This document shows, piece after piece, positions 44,722 through 53,574 of a stretch of 64,000 nucleotides of DNA. Location of the stretch: contig MKTJ01000022.1 in assembly GCA_001898225.1 (NCBI GenBank), positions 48,690 to 112,689 on the forward strand, in the 5' to 3' direction. A model generated the notes under the pieces. It ran no database searches, had not been told where the DNA came from, and saw only the letters and a list, made by a program, of their open reading frames with translations. The first letter of the stretch is position 1. Each line of letters opens with the position of its first letter. The translations under genes and the position numbers were made by a program. Origin of the DNA: Chloroflexi bacterium 54-19. Its GTDB lineage: Bacteria; Chloroflexota; Chloroflexia; Chloroheliales; Chloroheliaceae.

Positions 44722-46416
44722 ATGGCAAGTTTTAATCTGGATAGGGTACGCAGCCTCCAGCGCGAACGCAAGCGCTGGGAAGATACCACTCTCAAACAGA
44801 CCATCAGCCGCCTGCCTGAACGCGGCAACGACGAAGATTTTACGACGGTCAGCGGAATGCCCGTCAATCGCCTCTACACCCCCGCCGATATTCCCGATTT
44901 CGACTACGAACGCGACCTCGGACTGCCCGGCGAATATCCTTTCACCCGCGGCGTCCACGCCAACATGTACCGGGCTAAACCCTGGACCATGCGGTTGTTC
45001 GCCGGGTTCGGCACTGCCGAGGAGACCAACGCCCGCTTCAAGTATTTGCTCGAACACGGCGAAACCGGCCTCTCGATTGCCTACGATTTTCCCACCCTCT
45101 ATGGTCGCGATAGCGACGACCCTCTCTCGGAAGGGGAGGTCGGCACCTGCGGCGTCGCCATGAGCAGCCTGGAAGACATGGAAATCTTGCTGGATGGGCT
45201 TCCCCTCGACAAGATTACCACTTCCATGACCATCAACGGTCCGGCCCCGATTGTCTGGGCCATGTATATCGCTGCCGCCGAAAAGAAAGGCTTCCCGCGC
45301 CACATCCTGGGCGGGACCACCCAGAACGATATTCTAAAAGAGTATATCGCCCAGAACACCTACATCTATCCGCCCGAACCGAGTCTCAAACTGGTAGTGG
45401 ATACCATGGAGTTCGGCACGAAGGAGATGCCGCGCTGGAACACCATCTCGATAAGCGGCTACCATATCCGAGAGGCGGGCGCGACAGCCCTGCAAGAACT
45501 GGCCTTTACCCTGATTGACGGCCTGACTTATGTCGAGGAAGGCATTAAACGCGGGATGAGCGTGGACGATTTCGCTCCGCGTCTTTCCTTCTTCTTTAAC
45601 TGTCACAACGATTTCTTCGAAGAAATCGCCAAGTTCCGGGCGGCCCGGCGCATCTGGGCCCGCGAACTCAAAGAGACTTACGGTGCCAAAAATCCGCGCT
45701 CCTGGCTGCTCCGCTTCCACACCCAGACAGCGGGGTGCAGCCTGACCGCCCAGCAGCCCGAAATAAATATCGTCAGGACAGCTATCCAGGCCATGGCGGC
45801 AGTCCTGGGCGGTACCCAGTCGCTCCATACCAACTCGATGGACGAGGCGCTGGCCCTGCCCTCGGACAAGGCAGTTAAAATCGCCCTGCGGACCCAGCAA
45901 ATCATCGCCCACGAAAGCGGCGTCACCAACTCGGTCGACCCCCTGGGTGGCTCGTATATGGTCGAGGCTCTTACCAACGAAATGGAACGGGGTTTCTACG
46001 ATTACAAACGCAAGATTGACGCGCTGGGCGGGATGCTACCGGCGATAAACCAGGGATACCCCATGAAGGAAATCGCCGACGCCTCGTTCCGCTTCCAGGA
46101 AGAAATGGATAGCAAACGCCGGATTATGGTTGGGGCCAACGAGTACGTCGAGGACGAACCGCTCTCCATTCCTATCCTGGCGATTGACCCAAAGGGCTAC
46201 GAGCGGCAATGCCAGCGCCTGGCCCGGTTGCGGCTGGAACGGGATAACGCCAAAACCTCGGAAGCTCTCGAAAAGTTGCGCGTCCAGGCTGTCCTTGGCC
46301 GGGAAAATATGATGCCGCACCTGATTGACTGCTGCAACGCCTACGCGACCCTGGGCGAAATCGCCGGGGTGCTGCGGAAGGTCTACGGGGAGCATAGAGA
46401 CCCGTCCATCGTTTAA
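44722..46416 (+). CDS. Methylmalonyl-CoA mutase large subunit (catalytic domain only)
   Basis: This 564-residue protein is the TIM-barrel CoA-binding half of methylmalonyl-CoA mutase, which interconverts (R)-methylmalonyl-CoA and succinyl-CoA. The N-terminal [43 protein letters not shown] segment, then [16 protein letters not shown], and [17 protein letters not shown] are diagnostic. [49 protein letters not shown] holds the substrate site. There is no B12-binding domain, so a separate small subunit should exist elsewhere. I start at ATG 44722 with GGAGGA upstream. Related isobutyryl-CoA or ethylmalonyl-CoA mutases are possible alternatives. Confidence 0.9.
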   Translation: MASFNLDRVRSLQRERKRWEDTTLKQTISRLPERGNDEDFTTVSGMPVNRLYTPADIPDFDYERDLGLPGEYPFTRGVHANMYRAKPWTMRLFAGFGTAEETNARFKYLLEHGETGLSIAYDFPTLYGRDSDDPLSEGEVGTCGVAMSSLEDMEILLDGLPLDKITTSMTINGPAPIVWAMYIAAAEKKGFPRHILGGTTQNDILKEYIAQNTYIYPPEPSLKLVVDTMEFGTKEMPRWNTISISGYHIREAGATALQELAFTLIDGLTYVEEGIKRGMSVDDFAPRLSFFFNCHNDFFEEIAKFRAARRIWARELKETYGAKNPRSWLLRFHTQTAGCSLTAQQPEINIVRTAIQAMAAVLGGTQSLHTNSMDEALALPSDKAVKIALRTQQIIAHESGVTNSVDPLGGSYMVEALTNEMERGFYDYKRKIDALGGMLPAINQGYPMKEIADASFRFQEEMDSKRRIMVGANEYVEDEPLSIPILAIDPKGYERQCQRLARLRLERDNAKTSEALEKLRVQAVLGRENMMPHLIDCCNAYATLGEIAGVLRKVYGEHRDPSIV

Positions 46417-46563
46417 CGGGATTACGAAACTTCGTTAAACGGGAACGAAAAACAGAAGCAACGGCAGGCGACCGGGGGTTAAAATACCGGTTCGCCCGCC
46501 GCTTTTAATAGATACAAAACTGCCTTATAAAAAACCCACGTGCAACGTACCCTTTAAGGCGCG

Positions 46564-46947
46564 TTGTTTCGTTTAACGAAAGAGTTAGAGTTGAGTTCAC
46601 ACCCAAAAGACGCAGACGGATTTTACCGGTTAGCCCAGCTTGACCAGGTACCGGACGAAGATATGCTCCAGGTAATGATGGAAGATGATGGGGTGGAGGT
46701 AGATATAGCCCTGGCGATGGTGGACGGCCAGTTGTACGCCTTCCGGGACATCTGCCCGCACATGGCCTTCCCGCTCAGTATCGGCTACCTGGAAGGCACC
46801 AAGCTTACCTGTGTCGGTCACGCCTGGACTTTTGACATCAAAAGCGGGCGAGCCCTGATGCCTCCCATCAAAAAGAATCTCGCTTTATACGAAACCAAAT
46901 TGGACGGCGAAAACAATGTCTGGGTAAAAGTAGACCCGCTTTTCTAG
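46564..46947 (+). CDS. Rieske [2Fe-2S] ferredoxin-like protein
   Basis: This 127-residue protein has the Rieske cluster motifs CPHMAF and CVGHAW, which supply two Cys and two His ligands for a [2Fe-2S] centre. It is the soluble ferredoxin-type, with no membrane helix. Start codons TTG 46564 (with AAGG four nt upstream) and TTG 46591 are both possible. It is preceded by TTTCGTTTAACGAAA-type short inverted repeats. It could serve an oxygenase or a mutase-linked pathway; the partner is unknown. Confidence 0.82.
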   Translation: MFRLTKELELSSHPKDADGFYRLAQLDQVPDEDMLQVMMEDDGVEVDIALAMVDGQLYAFRDICPHMAFPLSIGYLEGTKLTCVGHAWTFDIKSGRALMPPIKKNLALYETKLDGENNVWVKVDPLF

Positions 46948-46964
46948 CGGGCCCCGCTTTTATT
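46946..46964 (+). terminator. Possible short terminator overlapping the Rieske stop
   Basis: AGCGG (46946-46950) and CCGCT (46954-46958) form a five-bp stem followed by TTTTATT. It includes the stop codon. Confidence 0.35.
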
Positions 46965-47415
46965 CTTTCCCGGCCTGTCTGGAGGCTTGCTGCATATCCT
47001 GGTAGGTTAACACCCCATCTATTACCGGGATATTTGAGTTACCTACAATACGGTACCACTGGCTTTCACGCCAGACCCAGCTTTCCAGGATGCTCACCAC
47101 CCGCAGGTCGCCGTTAAACCCCTTGATAACCCGGCTGAAACGGACAGTCCCGCGCTTCCCATCATAGCTCAACCAGGCGTCGTCTACCTCGGACTCGGTC
47201 ACGATGTTGCTATGCCGGTTTGATTTGCCGGTCAGATGGGCTTTTACGGCGGCGTCAACCTGGTAAGGCTTGGTCACGACCGGCTCGATAAGGTCGTCCA
47301 GGATGGCCCGGAAGTCGGCTTCCCCGGCGGGAGGGTTGGCGATGACCTGGCGGAACTGGGCCGCCCTAATTTTCAAAAGCTCAATCCGGCTTTCAATTTC
47401 TTGTTCAGTTAGCAT
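46960..47415 (-). CDS. Conserved hypothetical protein, NTF2/IMS-like
   Basis: This 151-residue soluble protein ends in a region with LESWVWRESQWYRIVGNSNIP. The Trp-rich strand WVWRESQWY and preceding GTVRFSRVI resemble a SnoaL/NTF2-type sheet, a low-confidence resemblance. The N-terminus is helical. AGAAGAG precedes the ATG. No function is known. It is followed on the same strand, 31 bp upstream, by another small hypothetical gene. Confidence 0.6.
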   Translation of the reverse strand: MLTEQEIESRIELLKIRAAQFRQVIANPPAGEADFRAILDDLIEPVVTKPYQVDAAVKAHLTGKSNRHSNIVTESEVDDAWLSYDGKRGTVRFSRVIKGFNGDLRVVSILESWVWRESQWYRIVGNSNIPVIDGVLTYQDMQQASRQAGKE

Positions 47416-47446
47416 TTTTTCTCTTCTGATTAAGCAGTTAAGGGGA

Positions 47447-47698
47447 TTATCTTTTAGTCTTGAAAAACTTCTCGATGCCGCTTATCAACTGGCCCAGGCT
47501 ATCGGTCAGGCCGAGCATTGGCGGCAGGCTGGTACCGTTCAGACGGCGCAGCACCGCCACAACTTCGCCCAACTTCTGGCTGTCTTCCGACTTGCCGTCA
47601 AGAATGTCTTCCAGTTCCCTGGCCCACTGGGTCTGCCGGGCCCGGCGCAGCGTACCGGCCAGTTTCCAGCTACTGTCTATAAGCTCGTTCGCGTCCAA
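47447..47698 (-). CDS. Small hypothetical protein
   Basis: The 83-residue frame starts at TTG 47698, with AGGAG seven nt upstream. An in-frame ATG farther upstream lacks a site. The sequence DANELIDSSWKLAGTLRRAR, then LEDILDGKSEDSQKLGEVVAVLRRLN, is helical and basic at both ends. No family is recognised. It may be co-transcribed with the next gene. Confidence 0.6.
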   Translation of the reverse strand: MDANELIDSSWKLAGTLRRARQTQWARELEDILDGKSEDSQKLGEVVAVLRRLNGTSLPPMLGLTDSLGQLISGIEKFFKTKR

Positions 47699-47877
47699 AA
47701 ACTTGCTCCTTCGCATTTCGGTTGTAAAAAACGGGTAGCGGTAGTTTAACATCTTGGATTACAAGAAACAATGACTTTTGATTTCGCTATGCATCCCAAT
47801 GAGGTATAATAAATCCTGTCATTGAATTTATTATCAACCAATTTTGTAAATTTTTATGTACAAACTAAAACAGACTT

Positions 47878-48699
47878 ATGTCAAGTGAAATTAACGATGC
47901 ATTATATTCCGATATTGTAATTGACAAAAATGACATCCTTCCAAAATTAGACCTCATAAGATCTCAAATATTACTACCATCAATTGAATTATTCAAAAAA
48001 AGCATATTCAATATAACCAACCTTCTCGTCTTACCTGTAAGAATTAGCTCTTATAGCTATCTCAGATATGCAATATTGCAAAATTTGGCGAAAGCTGGAC
48101 CGGAAGTAGACAAAAAGGCTTTTATTTCTTCTTATGTAAGAAAATACTATGATCAAGAAGGGAAGAGAAAAATAGCTGAAAATTCTATTCCCTATTTGAG
48201 TAGCCTAATGCCAGTAGACCCCGAATTAGCACAATCCATTCAAGTTTTACTTTATTCAGCAGTTCTTAATACCTGGTCAAGTTTTGAAAGGTTAAGCGAC
48301 AATATTTGGTCTATTCTTGCTTCTCAATCACAATACACACCTAAGAATCCAACAAAGAAATATAGATTTTCCAGTATAATGCAAATTGATATTTCCTATT
48401 CAGGAATCAATCTTGAATCAACAATCAAAACTGTAACAAATGCGCCTAATTTGCTACTTCTTGAAAAAACTCGTCATTTAATTGCCCACCAGCAAGGTAT
48501 TATGGATGAAAAATTTAAGAATGAACTCAATTCTTTACCTTTACCAATAAATTCATTAGTTAATACTCCAAATGGAGATACAGTTTTGATAACTATGGAT
48601 TTAGAAAGACAGTTTATTGAAACGGTATTAGAGGCTGCATATGATCTAGTAACTGCGATTGACGACATTCTTACCCCTAAAGGAGTAAAAGAAATATAA
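47878..48699 (+). CDS. HEPN-domain-like protein, AT-rich
   Basis: This 273-residue protein has the RxxxxH motif typical of HEPN RNases in LLLLEKTRHLIAHQQG (R and H five apart). TWSSFERLSDNIWSIL, upstream, matches the first helix of the domain with its conserved Glu. The DNA is visibly AT-richer than its neighbours, so it may be transferred. No antitoxin (MNT or similar) is adjacent. The start ATG has no clear ribosome binding site. A role in phage defence or as a toxin is inference from the family only. Confidence 0.68.
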   Translation: MSSEINDALYSDIVIDKNDILPKLDLIRSQILLPSIELFKKSIFNITNLLVLPVRISSYSYLRYAILQNLAKAGPEVDKKAFISSYVRKYYDQEGKRKIAENSIPYLSSLMPVDPELAQSIQVLLYSAVLNTWSSFERLSDNIWSILASQSQYTPKNPTKKYRFSSIMQIDISYSGINLESTIKTVTNAPNLLLLEKTRHLIAHQQGIMDEKFKNELNSLPLPINSLVNTPNGDTVLITMDLERQFIETVLEAAYDLVTAIDDILTPKGVKEI

Positions 48700-48802
48700 A
48701 ACTAAAAATGCAATTTTAATATCCCTCTATTTGAAAGGCTGCGAATCCTCGTTAGCAACCATTTGCATAAAGGGATATTTAATTGTTTGTTGGTTCACCT
48801 TT

Positions 48803-49264
48803 TTAGCGCATTTCCTTGTACTCAACGAAAATAAGGGCCGTCATCAGGGCTGTTATTGCGAGGCTAAGATAGGATGGTTCGGATTTGGTAAGCATATCAA
48901 CCAGGTAACTGAGAAATATCGTAATGACAAAAGTCACCGCGCCATACTTCTTCATACTCCAGAGACCTACAAGCGAAACCACCAGGATACCGTTACCAAC
49001 TACAGTCAGGAACCAGGCCAGGGCCGAATAGGAAGGTAGCTTTTTGGTTACGAAGAAAAACAGCACCGCGGTAACCAAAACCCCGAATATGTGGTACCAG
49101 ACTATGAGAGTAATTGAGAGAGGGCGCGGGGTATCGCCCAATTCTCCGACTTCGCTATCCCCATAACGGCTTAAATCAAGGTCCGAATTATATTTACCAT
49201 CGCCCGCCCCGGAAATGCTGGTATAGCCAGCGTTTAGTTCCTTATAGTCGGAGTAATTGAACAT
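48803..49264 (-). CDS. Four-helix membrane protein, paralog A
   Basis: This 153-residue protein has a hydrophilic N-terminus and about four helices: PLSITLIVWYHIFGVLVTAV, then FLTVVGNGILVVSLVGLW, and two more ending in LIFVEYKEMR. The segment after the third helix, SMKKYGAVTFVI, is nearly identical in layout to the second paralog at 49646. AGGAG lies eight nt before the ATG. Function unknown. Confidence 0.65.
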   Translation of the reverse strand: MFNYSDYKELNAGYTSISGAGDGKYNSDLDLSRYGDSEVGELGDTPRPLSITLIVWYHIFGVLVTAVLFFFVTKKLPSYSALAWFLTVVGNGILVVSLVGLWSMKKYGAVTFVITIFLSYLVDMLTKSEPSYLSLAITALMTALIFVEYKEMR

Positions 49265-49645
49265 CTGTTATCTCCTGTTAGATAAAGTATTCCCAAAACA
49301 ACCCTTTACATTTGCTTGATATAACTAATGGAGGGATTTAAATAAGTGAGTTGCCAATCTTGAAAGTGAGATTATTAAGGTAAAGGAAGATTCGTTTTGA
49401 CTAAATTTGCATGCCAGGCGAATTTTGTATTACTTACGAAACCGGGTTTAACTATAACCGGTTATAGCTACAGTTTATTACAGGGAAAAACTTTGCCCTA
49501 TGACTGAAGTCAAATTACCTTTATGATTATGGTCACTCCGGTCTGTCCTTCGCAAGTTCGCCGGACCAGATTGCCCGAATGAAAAAAGCCGCTAACCGCA
49601 GTCAGCAGCCTTTTTCAAAATTAAGAGATAAAGGTGTTTAAAATG
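49265..49645. other. Intergenic region with terminator
   Basis: No gene seen. The left part is AT-rich with no strong promoter. The right end holds the terminator of the next gene (49582-49615). Confidence 0.5.
49582..49615 (-). terminator. Terminator-like hairpin after paralog B
   Basis: On the minus strand, GGCTGCTGAC pairs (with G-U pairs) with GTTAGCGGC, followed by a T6 run. Confidence 0.5.
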
Positions 49646-50137
49646 TTATTCCATATCGTCGTACTTACGGAAGACAAAGACCAGCATAATCACGGAACCC
49701 ACCAGGTTTAACAAGGCCGTGCTATTCGCCCCAAACGCAAACCCAAAAACGGTGCTTACGATAGTCTGGACTACGAAAGCCCCGGCCCCGTATTTTTTCA
49801 TCGTAAATAGCCCCACGATTGCGGCAATCATAAGACCATAATCTACCAGCAAGACCAACCAGACCCAGCCCGGTAAATAGCGCGCATCGGGCAGAAGGCC
49901 CAGAACCTGGATCAATCCGTAAACCAGGCTGATAGTAAGCAACACACCGACCACGGTAATAGAGGTGGGGCGGGTTCGGTCGTTGTAATCGTAGGTATAG
50001 GAAGCGTATTCGGTTTCGTTTTCGCTTCTGGGAAGACCCTTAAAGAGGCTTTCGTTGCGGACCAGGCTGCCATCTTCGCTTTTAGGAAGACGGTCGAAAA
50101 TACTGCCGGTTTGACTATAATTATTCTCGGTAGACAA
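49646..50137 (-). CDS. Four-helix membrane protein, paralog B
   Basis: This 163-residue protein shares the RPTSITVVG opening of its first helix and the GLFTMKKYGAGAFVV segment with the paralog at 48803. About four helices are visible. The N-terminal tail is acidic/polar (GSIFDRLPKSEDGS, SLFKGLPRSENET), with two similar LPxSE pieces. I choose TTG 50137, with AGGAG six nt upstream, over the ATG at 50161. Function unknown. Confidence 0.65.
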   Translation of the reverse strand: MSTENNYSQTGSIFDRLPKSEDGSLVRNESLFKGLPRSENETEYASYTYDYNDRTRPTSITVVGVLLTISLVYGLIQVLGLLPDARYLPGWVWLVLLVDYGLMIAAIVGLFTMKKYGAGAFVVQTIVSTVFGFAFGANSTALLNLVGSVIMLVFVFRKYDDME

Positions 50138-50161
50138 AGTTTTCTCCTGTATATAAACCAT

Positions 50162-50452
50162 GCCTTAAAAATCCACCGGCCAATTTAGCCGGGGCAGGGC
50201 TGGAAATTATTAATAAGTTTGTTTTTATTTTGAAAAAACCGGTTTCTTCAAACTGGTAAAGTAATGGGAAATAAAGTTTTGAATTACCCGGTGCCAGTGC
50301 CAGTTCGCCCGTAAAAATAAACCAATTTAACCCTTAAAAGGTTATCAAAAATTTAACATAAGACGAGGTAATTTCTTATGATAAGGGTCAATTCTTAACT
50401 ATGATTGCGGTCACTTTGGATAGAGCGGAGACGAAATACCATAAAAAAAGCC
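50162..50452. other. Intergenic region, nothing recognised
   Basis: No gene or RNA recognised. It is AT-rich and lies behind the first arsR gene and in front of the paralog B gene. A weak GGTTATC-type repeat is not significant. Confidence 0.5.
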
Positions 50453-50812
50453 CTACGCCAGGGCCGTTTGAGCAAATGCTTTTTCAAGCAAATTCTGAAT
50501 TTCTCTTAATTTAGCCGGGACTATTGAGTAATAAACCCATTTACCGCGCTTATCCCCCACGATAAGACCAGCTTCCCTTAAAATTCGCAGGTGGTGAGAT
50601 ATTGTGGGTTGCCCAAGGGTAAAACTTTCTGTAATGTCGCAGACGCAGACCGCCTCACTACTACCTGCCAGCATGTTTACGATAGATAGCCGGGTGGGGT
50701 CGGCAATAGAAGCAAGCAAAGCAGCCCCGGCTTCAGCCTGGCTCCGCTCCAGGGAAATTTCCGGTGAAGACGTACAACAATTATTCTGAATCACAGTAAG
50801 TTCTTTCTTCAT
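50453..50812 (-). CDS. arsR: ArsR/SmtB-family arsenic repressor, first copy
   Basis: This 119-residue winged-helix repressor has the recognition helix in LGQPTISHHLRILREAGLI. Arsenite-binding cysteines can be C56 and C58 (CVCDITE) and the N-terminal vicinal pair C12-C13 (NNCCTSS), an arrangement like that of Corynebacterium ArsR, where N-terminal CysCys are used. The ATG at 50812 is chosen; TTG 50827 is possible. An ATTGA-N6-TCAAT dyad overlaps its upstream region, so autoregulation is likely. It is divergent from acr3. Confidence 0.9.
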   Translation of the reverse strand: MKKELTVIQNNCCTSSPEISLERSQAEAGAALLASIADPTRLSIVNMLAGSSEAVCVCDITESFTLGQPTISHHLRILREAGLIVGDKRGKWVYYSIVPAKLREIQNLLEKAFAQTALA

Positions 50813-50831
50813 ACCTAAGTTTAGCAATAAT

Positions 50832-50847
50832 ATTGATATTAGTCAAT
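50832..50847 (-). promoter_or_regulatory. ArsR operator dyad upstream of arsR1
   Basis: ATTGATATTAGTCAAT fits ATTGA-N6-TCAAT exactly. It lies 20 bp before the arsR1 start. Confidence 0.75.
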
Positions 50848-50907
50848 TTGTGGCATGTTAGAATTTACGGTTTTCTATGCAGTTTGGAAAGTAGCTTAAA
50901 CCTTTCA

Positions 50908-50937
50908 ATTGACAAGCTTCAATATGTTAGTTACAAT
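50908..50937 (+). promoter_or_regulatory. acr3 promoter with ArsR operator over the -35
   Basis: TTGACA (50909-50914), a 17-bp spacer and TACAAT (50932-50937) form the promoter. The dyad ATTGA-N6-TCAAT (50908-50923) covers the -35. Confidence 0.8.
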
Positions 50938-50950
50938 TGTACCAAAATAC

Positions 50951-50966
50951 ATTGACCAATCTGAAT
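50951..50966 (+). promoter_or_regulatory. Second, imperfect ArsR dyad downstream of acr3 promoter
   Basis: ATTGACCAATCTGAAT matches ATTGA-N6-TCAAT with one mismatch (TGAAT). It lies 43 bp after the first site, near the transcription start. Confidence 0.6.
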
Positions 50967-51052
50967 TTGTCAATGTGTCTAAATTATTTATGTCAAGCGA
51001 TACAAAAAGAATAAGCAAATTTTTTATATTGCAGCCAATAAAGGAGTAAGCG

Positions 51053-52213
51053 GTGAAAAGATTGTCTTTCCTGGATCGGTATCTCACCGTCTGGATTTTC
51101 GCCGCGATGGCACTAGGAGTCGGTATCGGCTATTTTGTAAGTGGGGCGGAAACCTTTATAAACCAATTTCAAGTCGGCACCACAAATATACCAATCGCGG
51201 TCGGTCTTATCCTGATGATGTATCCACCCCTGGCTAAGGTCAAGTACGAGGAGTTGGGCGATGTTTTCCGTAACTGGAAGATTTTAGGAGTGTCGCTCGT
51301 ACAGAACTGGCTGATAGGCCCGGTCCTGATGTTCTTCCTGGCAATCCTCTTACTCCCGGACAAACCGGAATATATGACCGGCCTGATTATGATCGGCCTG
51401 GCACGCTGCATCGCTATGGTAATTGTCTGGAACGAACTGGCTAAGGGCGACAGCGAGTACGCGGCTGGCCTGGTGGCTTTTAACAGCATTTTCCAGGTCC
51501 TTTTCTACAGTGTTTACGCCTGGTTCTTCATTACAGTCCTGCCCCCGGTCTTCGGCCTCCAGGGAAGTATTGTCCAGGTCGGTATCTGGGAAATCGCTAC
51601 AAGCGTCTTTATCTACCTGGGTATCCCTTTCGTGGCCGGGATGTTGACCCGGTTCGCGTTGCTCCGGCTAAAGGGGCGGGAGTGGTATGAGAAGATTTTT
51701 CTTCCAAAGATTAGCCCGCTTACCCTGGTTGCCCTGCTCTTTACCATCATGGTAATGTTCAGCCTCAAAGGTAATTTAATCGTCCAGATACCCCTTGATG
51801 TAGTGAGGATTGCCATTCCGCTGTGCATCTACTTCGTTATTATGTTTCTGGTCAGCTTCTGGCTGGGGCGGCGGGTCGGAGCCGATTATTCGAAGACGGC
51901 GACAGTCGCTTTCACCGCGTCCGGTAACAACTTTGAACTGGCGATTGCAGTCGCGGTGGCCGTCTTTGGCATCAATTCAGGAGCAGCATTTGCGGCGGTA
52001 ATAGGGCCGCTGGTCGAGGTGCCGGTACTGATCGGGCTGGTTAATGTAGCCCTGTACTTCCAACGCCGCTATTTTGGCGGTGAGTTAAACCCTAATCCGG
52101 TTGCGATGGCGGAGGGCGTGGACGCCGGTTGCCCGACCAATATCGGGGTTGATTTGAGTGACAAATACTCTGGTTCCGGCAGCGCATCGGGCCGGAAACC
52201 GGTTGAAAGATAG
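51053..52213 (+). CDS. acr3: Arsenite efflux permease Acr3
   Basis: This 386-residue membrane protein exports arsenite. It has about ten helices and the conserved [19 protein letters not shown] segment with C119, which is essential in Acr3 members. [16 protein letters not shown] [16 protein letters not shown] is the second diagnostic block. The start is GTG 51053, with AAGGAG six nt upstream. A promoter with ArsR dyads lies 110 nt upstream. It is followed by arsC 89 bp later and both likely share this transcript. Confidence 0.95.
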   Translation: MKRLSFLDRYLTVWIFAAMALGVGIGYFVSGAETFINQFQVGTTNIPIAVGLILMMYPPLAKVKYEELGDVFRNWKILGVSLVQNWLIGPVLMFFLAILLLPDKPEYMTGLIMIGLARCIAMVIVWNELAKGDSEYAAGLVAFNSIFQVLFYSVYAWFFITVLPPVFGLQGSIVQVGIWEIATSVFIYLGIPFVAGMLTRFALLRLKGREWYEKIFLPKISPLTLVALLFTIMVMFSLKGNLIVQIPLDVVRIAIPLCIYFVIMFLVSFWLGRRVGADYSKTATVAFTASGNNFELAIAVAVAVFGINSGAAFAAVIGPLVEVPVLIGLVNVALYFQRRYFGGELNPNPVAMAEGVDAGCPTNIGVDLSDKYSGSGSASGRKPVER

Positions 52214-52302
52214 CTGTTAAAGCTGGCTAAAATATCAGCTATTTAGACTGGGGACAAGGCCAAGAAGCTGGTTTTGGCTAAGCCCAAGATAGAAAGGTAT
52301 CT

Positions 52303-52707
52303 ATGCAACGAGTATTATTTTTGTGTACGCACAACTCGGCCCGCTCCCAGATGGCTGAGGGCCTTCTACGGTATCTGGGCAAAGGCGAGTTTGAAGTATT
52401 CAGCGCCGGGACCGAGGCGACGCATGTCCGGCCCCTTGCCATTAAAGCCATGGCCCAGAAGGGAATAGATATTTCCGGCCAGCGGTCTAAAGTACTTACC
52501 GAATACCTGGGAGAACCATTCGATTATGTGATAACAGTCTGCGACCAGGCCAACGAAAGTTGCCCGGTCTTTCCTGGAGCCAAAAACAGGCTGCACTGGA
52601 GTTTTCCTGACCCTTCTAAGGCCACCGGCACCGAGGCCGAGCAACTGGTGGTTTACACGCAGGTCCGGGACGCTATAGAGGGCCGGATTAAACAGGAATT
52701 ACTCTAA
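52303..52707 (+). CDS. arsC: Arsenate reductase ArsC (thioredoxin-coupled, LMW phosphatase type)
   Basis: This 134-residue protein reduces arsenate to arsenite for export by Acr3. The P-loop is CTHNSARS (C8-S15, CX5R), followed by redox cysteines C80 and C87 ([12 protein letters not shown]) and the FPDPSKA loop. This is the thioredoxin-linked form from the low-molecular-weight phosphatase fold. GAAAGG precedes the ATG. It is downstream of acr3. Confidence 0.95.
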   Translation: MQRVLFLCTHNSARSQMAEGLLRYLGKGEFEVFSAGTEATHVRPLAIKAMAQKGIDISGQRSKVLTEYLGEPFDYVITVCDQANESCPVFPGAKNRLHWSFPDPSKATGTEAEQLVVYTQVRDAIEGRIKQELL

Positions 52708-52730
52708 ACTTTCCAATTTCAAATACGATT

Positions 52731-52764
52731 ACCAAAAGGTGGCCTGCCTTTTGGTTTGCAGGCC
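52731..52764 (+). terminator. Alternative hairpins after arsC
   Basis: ACCAAAAGG (52731-52739) pairs with CCTTTTGGT (52747-52755). GGCCTGC (52741-52747) pairs with GCAGGCC (52758-52764). The two overlap, so only one can form. The T run is weak, so termination is uncertain. Confidence 0.5.
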
Positions 52765-52792
52765 CTGGCTTTATTGGTCCTGCGCCCTTCAA

Positions 52793-52822
52793 ATTGACAA
52801 TCTTCGATGTCAATGTTAGGAT
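52793..52822 (+). promoter_or_regulatory. arsR2 promoter with ArsR dyad
   Basis: TTGACA (52794-52799), a 17-bp spacer and TAGGAT (52817-52822) lie just before the start at 52829. The dyad ATTGA-N6-TCGAT (52793-52808) has one mismatch; a wider ATTGA-N12-TCAAT also fits. Confidence 0.65.
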
Positions 52823-52828
52823 TATTTT

Positions 52829-53224
52829 ATGGAAATCCAAGAACTAAAAAATAAAAAAGATGTTGCTCCTAACAGGGAAAATGACGAAACCTGTTGCGTT
52901 CCGACGCTGATAGAACCGGCCCTCGGAGTCAAGCAGGCCCGCAAGGCAGCCGACGTTTTTAATGCGTTAGCAGACCCCACTCGTCTAACCATTTTAAGTC
53001 TGATAGCGCGGAGTGAAAGGGGCGAAGCCTGTGTATGCGACCTGACCGCCTCTTTTAATATGGGTCAACCTTCAATCTCGCACCATCTAAAAATCCTCAA
53101 AGATGCCGACTTAATCCAGGGGGATAAGAGGGGTAAATGGGTCTACTACTCGCTGGTAGCGGGTCGGGACGAAGAAATTAAGGGGTTGCTCGATACAATC
53201 CTAAAAATACCGCTGGGGGTTTAA
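52829..53224 (+). CDS. arsR: ArsR/SmtB-family arsenic repressor, second copy
   Basis: This 131-residue repressor has an HTH with MGQPSISHHLKILKDADLI. Cysteines C22-C23 (ETCCVPT) and C68/C70 (ACVCDLT) resemble the first copy, with about 55% similarity in the core by eye. Its -10 ends only 6 nt before the ATG, so the message may be leaderless or use AGGA (52818-52821). It lies between arsC and arsI. It and arsR1 probably share operator specificity. Confidence 0.9.
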   Translation: MEIQELKNKKDVAPNRENDETCCVPTLIEPALGVKQARKAADVFNALADPTRLTILSLIARSERGEACVCDLTASFNMGQPSISHHLKILKDADLIQGDKRGKWVYYSLVAGRDEEIKGLLDTILKIPLGV

Positions 53225-53400
53225 CCCTTTTTTAATCTAATATATAGACATAGTCTAACTTATAAATCTAAAATAAGGTTGGATTTCTCAGCAAAAAGCC
53301 AGTTACAAGTAAATCTAATCATAATCAATTTCCATTAACCCTCGGCTCAATCAGCCTGACTATTAATTTACACATATTTCAAAATTTACTGATTCATCAT
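53225..53400. other. Intergenic, AT-rich, no gene
   Basis: No gene seen between arsR2 and the arsI promoter. Confidence 0.5.
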
Positions 53401-53430
53401 ATTGACAAATATCAATGTGTGAGTTATATT
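53401..53430 (+). promoter_or_regulatory. arsI promoter with ArsR dyad over the -35
   Basis: TTGACA (53402-53407), 17 bp and TATATT (53425-53430). The dyad ATTGA-N6-TCAAT is exact at 53401-53416. Confidence 0.8.
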
Positions 53431-53442
53431 GTTTGCAAACAT

Positions 53443-53458
53443 ATTGATGATTATCAAT
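53443..53458 (+). promoter_or_regulatory. Second ArsR dyad in arsI leader
   Basis: ATTGATGATTATCAAT fits ATTGA-N6-TCAAT exactly. It is 42 bp after the first site, as at acr3. Confidence 0.8.
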
Positions 53459-53574
53459 TCGATAACCGGTTAGGATTGATTTCTAACCCTTCAAAGTTTG
53501 TAAAGCCTTGTGCGTTACCTGTAGGCAGCCTGAACTCCAATTTTGGAATTTTAATGAGAAAAGGAGTCATCCAA

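Noticed and set aside
53419..53574. Longer ArsI start
   Set aside because: It would cover the second operator; AAGGAG precedes ATG 53575.
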